A DNA stretch of 55,159 nucleotides from Chloroflexota bacterium (GTDB taxonomy: Bacteria; Chloroflexota; Anaerolineae; Anaerolineales; UBA4823): positions 1 through 55,159 of the forward strand of contig JAKOUW010000261.1 of NCBI GenBank assembly GCA_029782365.1, given 5' to 3'. The notes beneath the pieces are model-generated. The model did not search any database. It was given only the letters and a program-made list of their open reading frames with translations, and was not told the DNA's origin. Shown here one piece after another: positions 43,593-52,402 of the stretch. The first letter of the stretch is position 1. Every line of letters starts with the position of its first letter. A program made the position numbers and the translations under genes.

Positions 43593-44840
43593 TTGTTTGA
43601 CCGCATCTCTTTAACCATTCGCAATTTTGATCGGCAGGTCTGGCTGATTTTTGTTGGAATGCTAATCAGCACCACAGGGACGAGTATGATCTGGCCTTAC
43701 CAGACGGTATATGCCAGCGAAAAACTCCACCTGCCCCTGGCAGAAATCACCACCTTGCTGAGCATCAGTGCCTTTTCAACGATGACCTCGTCTTTCTTGT
43801 TCAGTCCATTGATCGACCGCATGGGGCGAAAATGGATGATGGTGGGCGGCCTACTGCTGCATGCGTTTTCCCTAATCTTGCTCAGCCGTGCAGGAACATA
43901 TTGGGATTTTTTCTTTCTCATGGGGCTGAACGGGTTGGCAGGACCAATCTACCGCATTGGTGCAGATGCAATGATGTCTGACCTTGTGCCTCCTGAACAA
44001 CGCATTGATGGCTACGCACTGCTCCGTTTGAGCAACAACATGGGAATTGCGGTGGGTCCGATGATTGCCAGCCTGCTGATCACCCAATCGTTCACACCTG
44101 TGTTTTATGGAGGCGCTGCCGGTCTTTCGATTTATGCCCTGATGATGGCCTGCTTTGGCCGTGAAACCTTGCCAGCTCATTTCAAGCTCTCCTTATTAAC
44201 CCAACGGTCTGAGCACCCCGATGAACGTTTTGGCGGTTTCCTACGTCTGGCGAAGGATAACGTTTTCATGTCCTTCCTGGTTTCGTTCACTCTGGTGCAG
44301 TTCTGTGCGGTGATGATCTGGCAATTAATGCCGATATTTGCCATGCAGTATTTTCATATTCCAAAGAACCAGTATGGTTTTCTGCCGACTACCAACGCCT
44401 TAATGGTGGTTTTTCTCCAAGTGATTGTAACTGCCATATCCAGGCAGTTTGCGCCGCTGCCGATGATTGCGCTGGGCAGCCTGCTTTATGCAGTGGCGGT
44501 CGGCGGAGTGGCTTTCAGTCGGATATTTCCCCATTTCTGGCTGGTTATGGTAGTCATGACATCGGGTGAGCTGCTGCTGATGCCAACGGCCAGCACCTTC
44601 ATCGCCAACCTGGCTCCCGCCGATATGCGAGGGAGGTATATGGGTTTATTCAACCTGAGTTGGAGCCTGGCAGGTATCGTGGCGCCGCTCCTGGGTGGTA
44701 TTTCCAGCGATCGGTTTGGTATTCAAGTGCCCTGGATTGCTGCCATGCTGATTGGATCCGTCGCTGCGCTGTCCTTTCTAATCTGGCATTTTCGAAATCG
44801 CTCTGGCGCAGCCAAATTAAAACTGCAGATGCTTGATTAG
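43593..44840 (+). CDS. MFS transporter
   Basis: A 415-residue transporter with twelve predicted helices. The loop between helices 2 and 3 reads D-R-M-G-R-K, the major facilitator signature, and a weaker G-R-Y-M-G-L-F copy follows in the second half. The start is a TTG with AGGAAG eight to twelve bases upstream, set just after the short ORF at 43506. Substrate unknown; its place at the head of the cassette suggests a sugar or glycoside. It lies eight bases before the deacetylase gene. Confidence 0.85.
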   Translation: MFDRISLTIRNFDRQVWLIFVGMLISTTGTSMIWPYQTVYASEKLHLPLAEITTLLSISAFSTMTSSFLFSPLIDRMGRKWMMVGGLLLHAFSLILLSRAGTYWDFFFLMGLNGLAGPIYRIGADAMMSDLVPPEQRIDGYALLRLSNNMGIAVGPMIASLLITQSFTPVFYGGAAGLSIYALMMACFGRETLPAHFKLSLLTQRSEHPDERFGGFLRLAKDNVFMSFLVSFTLVQFCAVMIWQLMPIFAMQYFHIPKNQYGFLPTTNALMVVFLQVIVTAISRQFAPLPMIALGSLLYAVAVGGVAFSRIFPHFWLVMVVMTSGELLLMPTASTFIANLAPADMRGRYMGLFNLSWSLAGIVAPLLGGISSDRFGIQVPWIAAMLIGSVAALSFLIWHFRNRSGAAKLKLQMLD

Positions 44841-44848
44841 GAGACGAA

Positions 44849-45658
44849 ATGACAAACACCATCATGTTTTTTGCTCCCCACCCCGACGATGCCGAATGGT
44901 ATGCTGGAGGGACTCTGGCGAAGTTTGCTCGCCAGGGTGATCGTGTCATCATAGTTACAGTTACTGATGGCGGAGCTGGTTCGTTTGAATTATCACGCGA
45001 CGAACTTGTCCGTCTGCGAGCGGCCGAAGCCGGCGCGGCAGCTCAGGTGCTGGGGGCTCTTCCGCCTATTTTTATTGGCTACCCAGACCAGGGACTTGAC
45101 CAACTGCCAGCCGGCGCACTGCGTAAACAATTTATTCGCCTGCTGCGCACACACCGGCCTGATGTTGTATTCGCCGAAGATGTGTTGGCAAAAGGAGAAG
45201 TGCATCCTGATCACCGTGCCGTTGCCCAGGCTGCCTCGGATGCTTTGAATTTCGCCACCTTACCCCTTGTTTATCCCGAACACTTGAAAGCAGGCCTTGA
45301 GACTCACTTTGTCAAGGAAAAATATTATTATGGCGGGCCGGCAGATTTAATCAATAAAATCATCGATGTCAGCGAAACAATGCCAATAAAATTGGCAGCC
45401 CTGGCCGAGCACAAGACACAGATGCGGTTTCTTGTTGAAGATATCTTGCGTCAAGCAGCCGCCGCCGGCTTGGACGCCCGACATACAGCTGGTCCGATGG
45501 TAGATGACCCGACAATGGCTGTTGGTTGGGCATTGCAAACCGAAGCTGCTCAAGTTGGTGCAAAAATTGGCGTTCAATTCGCTGAAGCATTTCGCTATAC
45601 GCGATTCCATCCTTTTATTGAATCATTACTAGAGTCAAAACCTGGGAGAGAAGAATGA
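44849..45658 (+). CDS. PIG-L/LmbE family zinc deacetylase
   Basis: A 269-residue enzyme. The metal motif A-P-H-P-D-D-A-E is at 9-16 (His11, Asp14) and H-P-D-H-R at 119-123 supplies further ligands, so the active site looks complete. The family removes acetyl groups from N-acetylglucosamine conjugates: GlcNAc-PI, mycothiol and bacillithiol precursors, and diacetylchitobiose in archaea. Lying among sugar transporters and a glycosidase, a catabolic N-acetyl sugar substrate is likely. The stop overlaps the next start as ATGA. Confidence 0.9.
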   Translation: MTNTIMFFAPHPDDAEWYAGGTLAKFARQGDRVIIVTVTDGGAGSFELSRDELVRLRAAEAGAAAQVLGALPPIFIGYPDQGLDQLPAGALRKQFIRLLRTHRPDVVFAEDVLAKGEVHPDHRAVAQAASDALNFATLPLVYPEHLKAGLETHFVKEKYYYGGPADLINKIIDVSETMPIKLAALAEHKTQMRFLVEDILRQAAAAGLDARHTAGPMVDDPTMAVGWALQTEAAQVGAKIGVQFAEAFRYTRFHPFIESLLESKPGREE

Positions 45659-46974
45659 AGAAGCCCACTTTTTACGAAGCCTCCAAACAGTACCGCTGGT
45701 TTATAGTCGCCATATTTTTTGTCTTCATGCTGCTCCACCAGGCGGACAAACTGCTCATCGGCCCTCTGACGACGGAAATCATGGACACATACCATATCAC
45801 CTTGACCCAAATGGGGGCCGTATCCACAGGAGCGTTAATTGTCGGCGCAATATTCTACCCACTTTGGGGCTATTTATATGACCGTTATGCCCGGGCAAAA
45901 TTATTAGCCCTGGCTGCATTCATTTGGGGTTCGACCACCTGGTTGAACGCCTTAGCCCCCAATTACTCCACTTTCCTGGTCACGCGTTCTTCGACAGGCA
46001 TCGACGATTCCAGCTATCCCGGTCTATACAGTCTTATCGCAGATTATTTTGCGCCAAATGTGCGCGGCAGGATTTATGGTTTACTGCAGTTGACGGCTCC
46101 GGTCGGTTATCTCCTGGGGATGATTTTGGGCTTGATGCTGAGCGGCATCATCGGCTGGCGGGGTGTGTTTTATATCACCGGATCATTGGGCATTGTCATG
46201 GCACTAGTCATCTTTCTGGGCGTCAAAGAACCGCCGCGCGGCCAATCCGAACCCGAAATGCAAGAGATCGATAATATGGGTACTTACCGTTTCGAATGGT
46301 CGAAGGCAGTCGACCTATTGCACAACCCAACCTTAATCATCCTTTTCGTGCAAGGCTTTTTTGGTGTTTTTCCCTGGAATGCAATCACTTACTGGTTTTT
46401 CAATTACCTGGAAACTGAACGCGGCTACACATCGAACGAGGTGCTGGTGGTCATGGGACTGGCGATCGTTATCCTGGCGGCAGGGTACCCTCTCGGCGGC
46501 GCACTGGGAGATGCCTTGTTTAAGCGAACGCCCTCTGGGCGTGTGATTGTTGGCATCATCGGAGTGCTGGTCGGTGCCGGTCTTTTTTGGGGCACGATCG
46601 TTCTGCCACACGAAGCTAAAACGGCATTTTTACTTATGCTCAGCCTGACGGCAATCTTTATCCCTTTTGCATCAGCCAATGTACTGTCCACTATATATGA
46701 TGTAACTCTGCCAGAAGTGCGCAGCACGGCGGTAGCTGTTGAAAGTTTTATTGAAAACATAGGTGCGGCCCTTTCTCCGCTGGTTGTTGGCATCATTGCT
46801 GAACGAACTTCGCTGGAGTCCGCTTTTTTGTGGATATGTGTGACGACCTGGATTCTGTGCGGCATGTTCTTTTTGCTTGCCGCTCGGAGAGTGCCGAAAG
46901 ATATCGCCGCCTTGCGTGCCCAAATGTCCGCACGGGCGGCGGCTGAGTTGAAAAACAAAGGAACCAATGCATGA
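45655..46974 (+). CDS. MFS transporter (anion:cation symporter-like)
   Basis: A 439-residue twelve-helix transporter. The N-terminal half has L-H-Q-A-D-K-L-L-I-G and G-Y-L-Y-D-R-Y-A-R-A-K as loop 2-3 motif, features common in hexuronate and organic-acid carriers. It overlaps both neighbours by four bases (ATGA at each end), so it is tightly coupled to the deacetylase and the GH4 gene. Confidence 0.85.
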   Translation: MKKPTFYEASKQYRWFIVAIFFVFMLLHQADKLLIGPLTTEIMDTYHITLTQMGAVSTGALIVGAIFYPLWGYLYDRYARAKLLALAAFIWGSTTWLNALAPNYSTFLVTRSSTGIDDSSYPGLYSLIADYFAPNVRGRIYGLLQLTAPVGYLLGMILGLMLSGIIGWRGVFYITGSLGIVMALVIFLGVKEPPRGQSEPEMQEIDNMGTYRFEWSKAVDLLHNPTLIILFVQGFFGVFPWNAITYWFFNYLETERGYTSNEVLVVMGLAIVILAAGYPLGGALGDALFKRTPSGRVIVGIIGVLVGAGLFWGTIVLPHEAKTAFLLMLSLTAIFIPFASANVLSTIYDVTLPEVRSTAVAVESFIENIGAALSPLVVGIIAERTSLESAFLWICVTTWILCGMFFLLAARRVPKDIAALRAQMSARAAAELKNKGTNA

Positions 46975-48341
46975 AAATTGCAATTTTAGGCGCCGCGGGC
47001 GTTCGCACACCGCTAATCGTTCAATCGATCGCCAGGCGGCAGGCTCGCTTGAATCTTAGTGATCTGGCGTTGATGGATATTGATGCTGACCGATTAGAGC
47101 TCATCGGCGCGCTCACCCGTCAGCTCGAGCTTCAGCAGCCGGTGAGTTTTAAGATCACCCGTACAACAGACGCCCGGCAAGCGTTGAGCGGAGCTGATTT
47201 CGTCATCACCACGTTTCGCGTGGGAGGAATTGCGGCGCGCTTGATCGATGAACGTGTGCCTTTAGAATCAGGGATATTAGGTCAAGAAACAACAGGCCCA
47301 GGCGGGTTCGCTATGGCTCTGCGCACCATCCCCGTCCTAATTTCCTATATCCATCTCATGGAAGAGATGTGCCCAACTGCCTGGCTCATCAACTTTGCCA
47401 ACCCTGCCGGTATGTTGGTAGAAGCAGCGCTGCGTTCGACGGGCTGGCAGCGCATTGCCGGAATTTGTGACGCTCCCAGTACGATGTGGCAGGTTGCCGC
47501 CGCGGTTTTGCGCGCCAATCCCAAGGAGATTTACCTGGATTATTTTGGGCTCAACCACCTGGGCTGGGTGAAAAGTGTGCGTCACCAGGGAAAAGAATAC
47601 TTGCCTCATCTGCTGTCGCTGATTCAACAGTCCAGTAAACTGCCTTACCTGCCTTTTGACCCGGTATTCCTGGCAGAACTTGGCCTGATACCGAATGAAT
47701 ATTTATTTTATTATTATCATTCCCGGCAGGCGGTGGAAAACATCCTGCGAGCCGGTCACAGCCGGGGTGAGCACATTGCAGAATTGAACGAACGGTTATT
47801 CGCCAGCTTGCGCGCTGATTTCGAGGCTGACCAACCGGCGAAAATGCTTGAGAAATACCAGGCATACCTGAACGAGCGTGGCGGCAGTTATATGCAAGAT
47901 GAAACTGGCCACAGCCCTGGCCTGGAAAATCTCGACTCGCACATTTTGGAAGCCTTCGGCAGTGAAGGATACGCCGGGGTGGCATTAGACCTGATCGAGG
48001 GACTGTCAGGCAGTCAGCCTCTTCACATGATATTAAACATACCTAATCGTGGGGCTATTGAAGGTTTTACACACGATGATGTCGTTGAAATCCCCGCTTA
48101 TGTCAATGCAGGTCTAATTCAACCGCTGGCGGTAGGTTCAATTCCAGATCACTGCCGGGCGTTGATGAATCAGGTAAAGAGCTTTGAGCGATTGACGATT
48201 GAGGCGGCCCTTCAAGGATCGTTTGCCAAAGCAGTCCAAGCCCTGACCATTCACCCGTTGGTGGCTGATCATGAACTGGCTGTAAAAATTTTGAAAGGCT
48301 ATATGGATCGTCATGGTTCGTATTTCCCAAGGCTGGCGTAA
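46971..48341 (+). CDS. Glycoside hydrolase family 4 enzyme (6-phospho-beta-glucosidase-like)
   Basis: A 456-residue NAD-dependent glycosidase. It opens I-A-I-L-G-A-A-G-V-R-T-P, a Rossmann NAD site. Cys166 in G-I-C-D-A-P and His196 in F-G-L-N-H-L-G-W match the metal-binding pair of GH4 enzymes, and N-F-A-N-P-A-G-M-L is also typical. GH4 works by oxidation at C3, elimination and re-addition, and needs NAD+ and a divalent metal. Many members act on 6-phospho sugars. No PTS gene is in the window. Six bases separate it from the PfkB kinase. Confidence 0.9.
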   Translation: MKIAILGAAGVRTPLIVQSIARRQARLNLSDLALMDIDADRLELIGALTRQLELQQPVSFKITRTTDARQALSGADFVITTFRVGGIAARLIDERVPLESGILGQETTGPGGFAMALRTIPVLISYIHLMEEMCPTAWLINFANPAGMLVEAALRSTGWQRIAGICDAPSTMWQVAAAVLRANPKEIYLDYFGLNHLGWVKSVRHQGKEYLPHLLSLIQQSSKLPYLPFDPVFLAELGLIPNEYLFYYYHSRQAVENILRAGHSRGEHIAELNERLFASLRADFEADQPAKMLEKYQAYLNERGGSYMQDETGHSPGLENLDSHILEAFGSEGYAGVALDLIEGLSGSQPLHMILNIPNRGAIEGFTHDDVVEIPAYVNAGLIQPLAVGSIPDHCRALMNQVKSFERLTIEAALQGSFAKAVQALTIHPLVADHELAVKILKGYMDRHGSYFPRLA

Positions 48342-48346
48342 TTGGT

Positions 48347-49291
48347 ATGCCTGCCTATGATGTCCTGGCTGTTGGTTCCTATTCCGTTGACATGATCTTC
48401 ACAGGCCTGCCAAGCCTGCCGAAATTAGGCCACGAAGTCATCGGAAGCGGATTCACCATGATCCCCGGAGAAGCTTACACATCCGTTGCAGCTATGCATC
48501 GCTTGGGCATAAAGATAGCCTGGGCGGCAGATTTTGGCTCAGATGATTTCAGCCAGTTTGCACTCAATTGCGGACGCCAGGAGAAATTAGACGAACGCTT
48601 CTTTGTTCATCATAACCGGCCGCTGCGTCGCGTTTCGGTGGCCGCCTCTTATCCGCAAGACCGCTTTTTCATCACATATTATGACCCGGACCCGCCCGTG
48701 CCGGCAGCACTTAAAGCATTAGCGCTGGCCTCGGCGCGTCTGCTTTTTATTCCAGGTCTTTTCCACGGCCCAATGTTGGAAGCAGGCTTGAAACTAATGC
48801 GCTTGAAAGGCATGCAGTTGGTGATGGATGGAAATTCCGGGGGCGAGGATGAAACCACCAACCGCATTCGCCTGGATGTGCCCAGCGTGCGCAGCGCTGT
48901 TGAAAACTGCCGTATTTTCTTGCCTAACGCATTGGAAGCACGCCGCCTGACCGGTGAGCAGAATTTACTTAAAGCGATCGAGATCCTGGGCGAGCTTTGC
49001 CCGCTGGTTGTTGTCAAAGACGGCCCAAACGGCTCTTACGCTTTTCAGTCTGGCGCCGTTTTTCACGAACCAGCCATCACCATCCAGCCGCTGGACACAA
49101 CCGGCGCTGGCGATTGTTTCAATGCCGGTTTCTTGCGTGCCTGGTTGGATGGAAAAGACCTGCCCGCTTGCCTGCGTTGGGGGAATATCAGCGGCGGGCT
49201 TTCCACACTGGCGCATGGAGGACCTGGTCGAAAAGTGACCGTGGCGGATATTGAGAATAGGTTGGTGGAGTATGAAAATCGTTCAAATTGA
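48347..49291 (+). CDS. PfkB family carbohydrate kinase
   Basis: A 314-residue ribokinase-fold sugar kinase. The N-terminal G-S-Y-S-V-D-M-I segment and the C-terminal signature D-T-T-G-A-G-D-C-F-N-A-G (from Asp250; catalytic Asp256) are complete. It follows the GH4 gene by five bases and overlaps the next gene by 20 bases. It could phosphorylate the released monosaccharide, or the intact disaccharide before GH4 acts. Confidence 0.9.
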   Translation: MPAYDVLAVGSYSVDMIFTGLPSLPKLGHEVIGSGFTMIPGEAYTSVAAMHRLGIKIAWAADFGSDDFSQFALNCGRQEKLDERFFVHHNRPLRRVSVAASYPQDRFFITYYDPDPPVPAALKALALASARLLFIPGLFHGPMLEAGLKLMRLKGMQLVMDGNSGGEDETTNRIRLDVPSVRSAVENCRIFLPNALEARRLTGEQNLLKAIEILGELCPLVVVKDGPNGSYAFQSGAVFHEPAITIQPLDTTGAGDCFNAGFLRAWLDGKDLPACLRWGNISGGLSTLAHGGPGRKVTVADIENRLVEYENRSN

Positions 49292-50396
49292 CCTGGACAA
49301 TCATCGCCAGGTTCGCCAGTTCCTGGAATTGCCGTTCGCTATTTACAGTCGGACGCCTCTTTGGGTGCCGCCCTTTCATGAAGAAGCTTTTCGAATGTTA
49401 CAGCCGGGGAAGCATCCATTTTATCAACATTCTCAGGCAGCCTTTTTCCTGGCATATTCACCCGGTGAAGAGGCAGTGGTTGGGCGATTGGCGGTTTTAG
49501 ACAATCGACGTTATAACGAATATAACCAGGAAAAAACCGCTTTTTTCTACTTGTTCGAAACACAAGAATCGCTTGAAGCGGCTCGCGGCTTGTTTGCCGC
49601 AGGTTTCGAATGGGCACAGAAGCGTGGTCTGAACACCATCCAAGGGCCAAAAGGTTTCAGCCCTTTGGATGGTTTTGGAATGCTGGTCACAGGTTTTGAG
49701 CACCGCCCTGCCCTGGGTATTCCTTATAATCCTCCTTATTACCCGACCTTGATCGAAGCCCTTGGTTTTGAAAAGCATTCTGAGGCGGTTTCAGGATATA
49801 TCAGCAGAGACCTTCAACTCCCTGAAAAAATTCATCGGGCAGCAGATCTGATTCAAAAACGGCGGGGTCTCGAAGTGCGCCGCTTTAATAGCCGCCATGA
49901 TCTGCGCAGGCTCGTACCGAAATTGAAAGATCTGTATAACGATTCCCTGGCTGGCACAACCGGCAATTATCCCATTTCTGAGGCGGAAGCCAGGCGCATG
50001 GCAGACCAGATTCTATGGTTTGCCGATCCGCGGCTGATAAAAATTATCTACAAAGGTGAAGATCCCGTGGGATTCTTGTTTGCCTACCCAGATATTTCCG
50101 CTGGATTACAGCGCTGCCAGGGTCAATTGTTGCCGTTGGGTTGGATTCACATTTTATGGGAGCTAAAACATACGCCCTGGATAAATATGAACGGCGCTGG
50201 CATCGTGGAAAAATATCGAGGTCTGGGTGGCACTGCGCTATTATTCAGCGAGATGCAGCGCAGTCTTGTACAAAGCCGCTTTCAACATGCCGATCTTGTG
50301 CAGATTGGCGTCGAGAATGAGCGTATGCAGAGAGAATTAAGCGAATTTGGAATTGTTTTTTATAAAAAGCATCGTCTTTATACGCGCCAGCTTTAG
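49272..50396 (+). CDS. GNAT-like acyltransferase family protein
   Basis: A 374-residue protein of a conserved bacterial family related to GNAT acetyltransferases. Hallmarks are F-L-E-L-P-F-A-I-Y followed by P-L-W-V-P-P-F, K-H-P-F-Y-Q-H, G-R-L-A-V-L-D-N-R, and G-P-K-G-F-S-P-L-D-G-F-G. The tail has E-K-Y-R-G-L-G-G-T-A, where a GNAT acetyl-CoA loop would be. ATG at 49272 has GGTGGAG upstream; the longer frame is not needed. Substrate unknown. It is last gene of the cassette. Confidence 0.75.
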   Translation: MKIVQIDLDNHRQVRQFLELPFAIYSRTPLWVPPFHEEAFRMLQPGKHPFYQHSQAAFFLAYSPGEEAVVGRLAVLDNRRYNEYNQEKTAFFYLFETQESLEAARGLFAAGFEWAQKRGLNTIQGPKGFSPLDGFGMLVTGFEHRPALGIPYNPPYYPTLIEALGFEKHSEAVSGYISRDLQLPEKIHRAADLIQKRRGLEVRRFNSRHDLRRLVPKLKDLYNDSLAGTTGNYPISEAEARRMADQILWFADPRLIKIIYKGEDPVGFLFAYPDISAGLQRCQGQLLPLGWIHILWELKHTPWINMNGAGIVEKYRGLGGTALLFSEMQRSLVQSRFQHADLVQIGVENERMQRELSEFGIVFYKKHRLYTRQL

Positions 50397-50470
50397 AGAT
50401 TTTCGGGTAAACTTATAGAAGAAAGTAAGTGCTCAATCCGGCGCATCAACGCCACCGGGAAAGGAATTTT

Positions 50471-51118
50471 ATGGCTAAGCTTTACATCGAAAACATGCTT
50501 GGTGAAAATGAAAAAATCCTGATGAGTTCTCGCCAACACTGGTTTGTCCTGGCGCGCTCAATCACCCTTGAAGTGTTCGCTATATTGGTGATTTTTATCG
50601 CCACCATTGCCGGCGCATTTACAGTTGCTGCCAGTGGACAGATCTATGTGTTCAGCATCATCGGTGTTGGCCTCGTGTTTTTATCGGTGCCAATTATTTC
50701 GATGGCGCGTGATATCTTGATCTGGTCTCACCGGCAGTACATCATCACAAACTGGCGCGTCATTCAAGTGGCAGGTATTTTTAATAAGAATGTGCTGGAT
50801 TCATCCCTCGATAAGATCAATGATGTTAAAATGTCCCAATCAATGCTGGGACGCTCGTTTGGGTATGGAGATATCGAAATTCTGACCGCCAGCGAAGAAG
50901 GGATTAACTTGTTCAGGATGATCGATGAACCGGTGCGCTTCAAAACAGCGATGATCAACGCCAAAGAAGCTGCTCTCCATCGCATTGACGCGCCGGCAAC
51001 GCCAGGGTCGGATATCCCTGGTTTGCTGGCTCAACTCGGCGATCTCCACCAGAAGGGAATTCTAACCGAGGAGGAATTTCAGGAGAAGAAAGGCCTTTTG
51101 TTGGCTAAGTTGAAATAG
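50471..51118 (+). CDS. Membrane protein with bacterial PH domain and SHOCT tail
   Basis: A 215-residue protein. Two membrane helices (about 30-85) are followed by a bPH_2-type domain (about 85-160, with Y-I-I-T-N-W-R-V-I and L-D-K-I-N-D-V-K) and end in a SHOCT motif (L-H-Q-K-G-I-L-T-E-E-E-F). Its role is unknown. ATG at 50471 has AAGGAA four bases upstream. A small GGCG/CGCC hairpin lies in the leader, and a terminator follows. Confidence 0.8.
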   Translation: MAKLYIENMLGENEKILMSSRQHWFVLARSITLEVFAILVIFIATIAGAFTVAASGQIYVFSIIGVGLVFLSVPIISMARDILIWSHRQYIITNWRVIQVAGIFNKNVLDSSLDKINDVKMSQSMLGRSFGYGDIEILTASEEGINLFRMIDEPVRFKTAMINAKEAALHRIDAPATPGSDIPGLLAQLGDLHQKGILTEEEFQEKKGLLLAKLK

Positions 51119-51120
51119 AA

Positions 51121-51154
51121 AAAACGGGCAGGTCACACATCACCTGCCCGTTTT
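51121..51154. terminator. Bidirectional terminator
   Basis: A perfect 13-bp stem (51121-51133 with 51142-51154) encloses an eight-base loop, with A-tract on the left and T-tract on the right. It serves the PH/SHOCT gene and the convergent C45 gene. Confidence 0.92.
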
Positions 51155-51155
51155 T

Positions 51156-52280
51156 TTATGCGTCCAGGTAATAAGTGTGGTAACGGTTGGCGCAGGGGTT
51201 ACCCCAGGCAATGTGCAAGACGCGCGCCGTCAGATCGATGATCATGGCATTGATCGTCTTCTCGCGATCTAATGGGTCAGTTTCCGTATCGGCATGATTG
51301 CAGATCGAACTGGGGTGATTGACGTGGTCGCGCTGAATATCCTGCAAAGAGCGTACTGTATGGCGCGCAGTGTGTTGGAGCAGGCGAACAGCCCGGAAAT
51401 AACGCACTCGCGTGGCAATTAATTCCTCAGGCTCATTCTCCGCGGATTGCATGTTGGAGCTCAAGTAATGATTGGTATGCGCCAAAAAATTAGAGTTTGC
51501 ATACAATATATCGAATTGGCGAGCGGAGACTTCCACGTTATATAACTCTCCGCTTTCGTGAGCTATCAAGTGGTTGTAGCCAGCAGCCCGCCGTGGGATC
51601 AAGGCTTTGCGGATCGCCTCTCCGGGTGTTTTGCACGCCAAAACAGCGCGCGACACAACCAGGCGCGGCACCCCTATGCGGCTGTCATTGGGATAAACCG
51701 AGTCGCAGCACTGTGCAATGCCGTAGGCATTAAACCCAATATTGGGCAGTAAACCCCCATACGACATCGCTAAGAAGGGTGGTTCATCGTTGGGCTCCGC
51801 GTGCACCAGGTAAACGGTGTCCTCATCCTCAGGAAGCCAGTCTTCATTGTGCGCAACCAATACATGACCGTCTGCCGTCATCTCGCCGTTCACCGCCATG
51901 CTGGTGCATTTTGTCAGGTGCAATGCATCCATGGTGACTGCTTCCATTGCATTCAAAACAGCCAGGTCATCGAAATCTACGGCGGCTCCTTCGGCAATGC
52001 CTTGCATCTCATCGACGTACTTTTGGTAAATTTCTTGGGCAAACGGCATGTATTTACGCGCCTGGATTTTCGCTCCATCCCAGGTCAATTCAAGGACATT
52101 GTACGTGTTTTCAATTAATTGCCTGGCATTTGCCAGACTGGTGCGAACGCGTTCACGGCAGGCCTCCCCGATTTGTTGGCCAATCTCTCGATGATTGCCT
52201 TTGACACGGATGATAGGCAGTTGTTGTTCGTGGATAACAACATCTACAGAAAAATTTGATGAACCAGTTGTGTTGAACAT
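51156..52280 (-). CDS. C45-type self-processing acyltransferase/peptidase
   Basis: A 374-residue Ntn-hydrolase of the penicillin acyl-coenzyme A:6-APA acyltransferase type. These proteins cut themselves before a cysteine that then becomes the N-terminal nucleophile. Here that residue is Cys125 in L-T-K-C-T-S-M-A-V, followed by H-V-L-V-A-H-N-E-D-W, both family hallmarks. Cleavage would give chains of about 124 and 250 residues. No signal peptide is seen, so it is cytosolic. The substrate, an amide or acylated amino compound, is unknown. It is convergent with the PH/SHOCT gene and divergent from the flippase. Confidence 0.85.
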   Translation of the reverse strand: MFNTTGSSNFSVDVVIHEQQLPIIRVKGNHREIGQQIGEACRERVRTSLANARQLIENTYNVLELTWDGAKIQARKYMPFAQEIYQKYVDEMQGIAEGAAVDFDDLAVLNAMEAVTMDALHLTKCTSMAVNGEMTADGHVLVAHNEDWLPEDEDTVYLVHAEPNDEPPFLAMSYGGLLPNIGFNAYGIAQCCDSVYPNDSRIGVPRLVVSRAVLACKTPGEAIRKALIPRRAAGYNHLIAHESGELYNVEVSARQFDILYANSNFLAHTNHYLSSNMQSAENEPEELIATRVRYFRAVRLLQHTARHTVRSLQDIQRDHVNHPSSICNHADTETDPLDREKTINAMIIDLTARVLHIAWGNPCANRYHTYYLDA

Positions 52281-52341
52281 GTTGTGATTTCTCTATTCTA
52301 TGGTAAATTGATAATATATTTGGCTCATGAGGATGATTGTT

Positions 52342-52355
52342 GGATGGATTCATCC
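52342..52355. promoter_or_regulatory. Small palindrome in the divergent region
   Basis: GGATG-GATT-CATCC lies between the C45 and flippase starts (52281-52402). AT-rich -10-like stretches (GATAATAT at 52308, TATATTATAC at 52381) flank it, but no convincing -35. It may be an operator. Confidence 0.25.
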
Positions 52356-52402
52356 CAAGATCCAATTACAGTATAGGGAGTATATTATACATGAGGAGAA
52401 TT

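Noticed and set aside
43433..43675. An 80-codon minus-strand frame across the MFS start
   Set aside because: It has no ribosome site and lies opposite the short plus-strand ORF and the MFS start, which carry recognisable transporter motifs.
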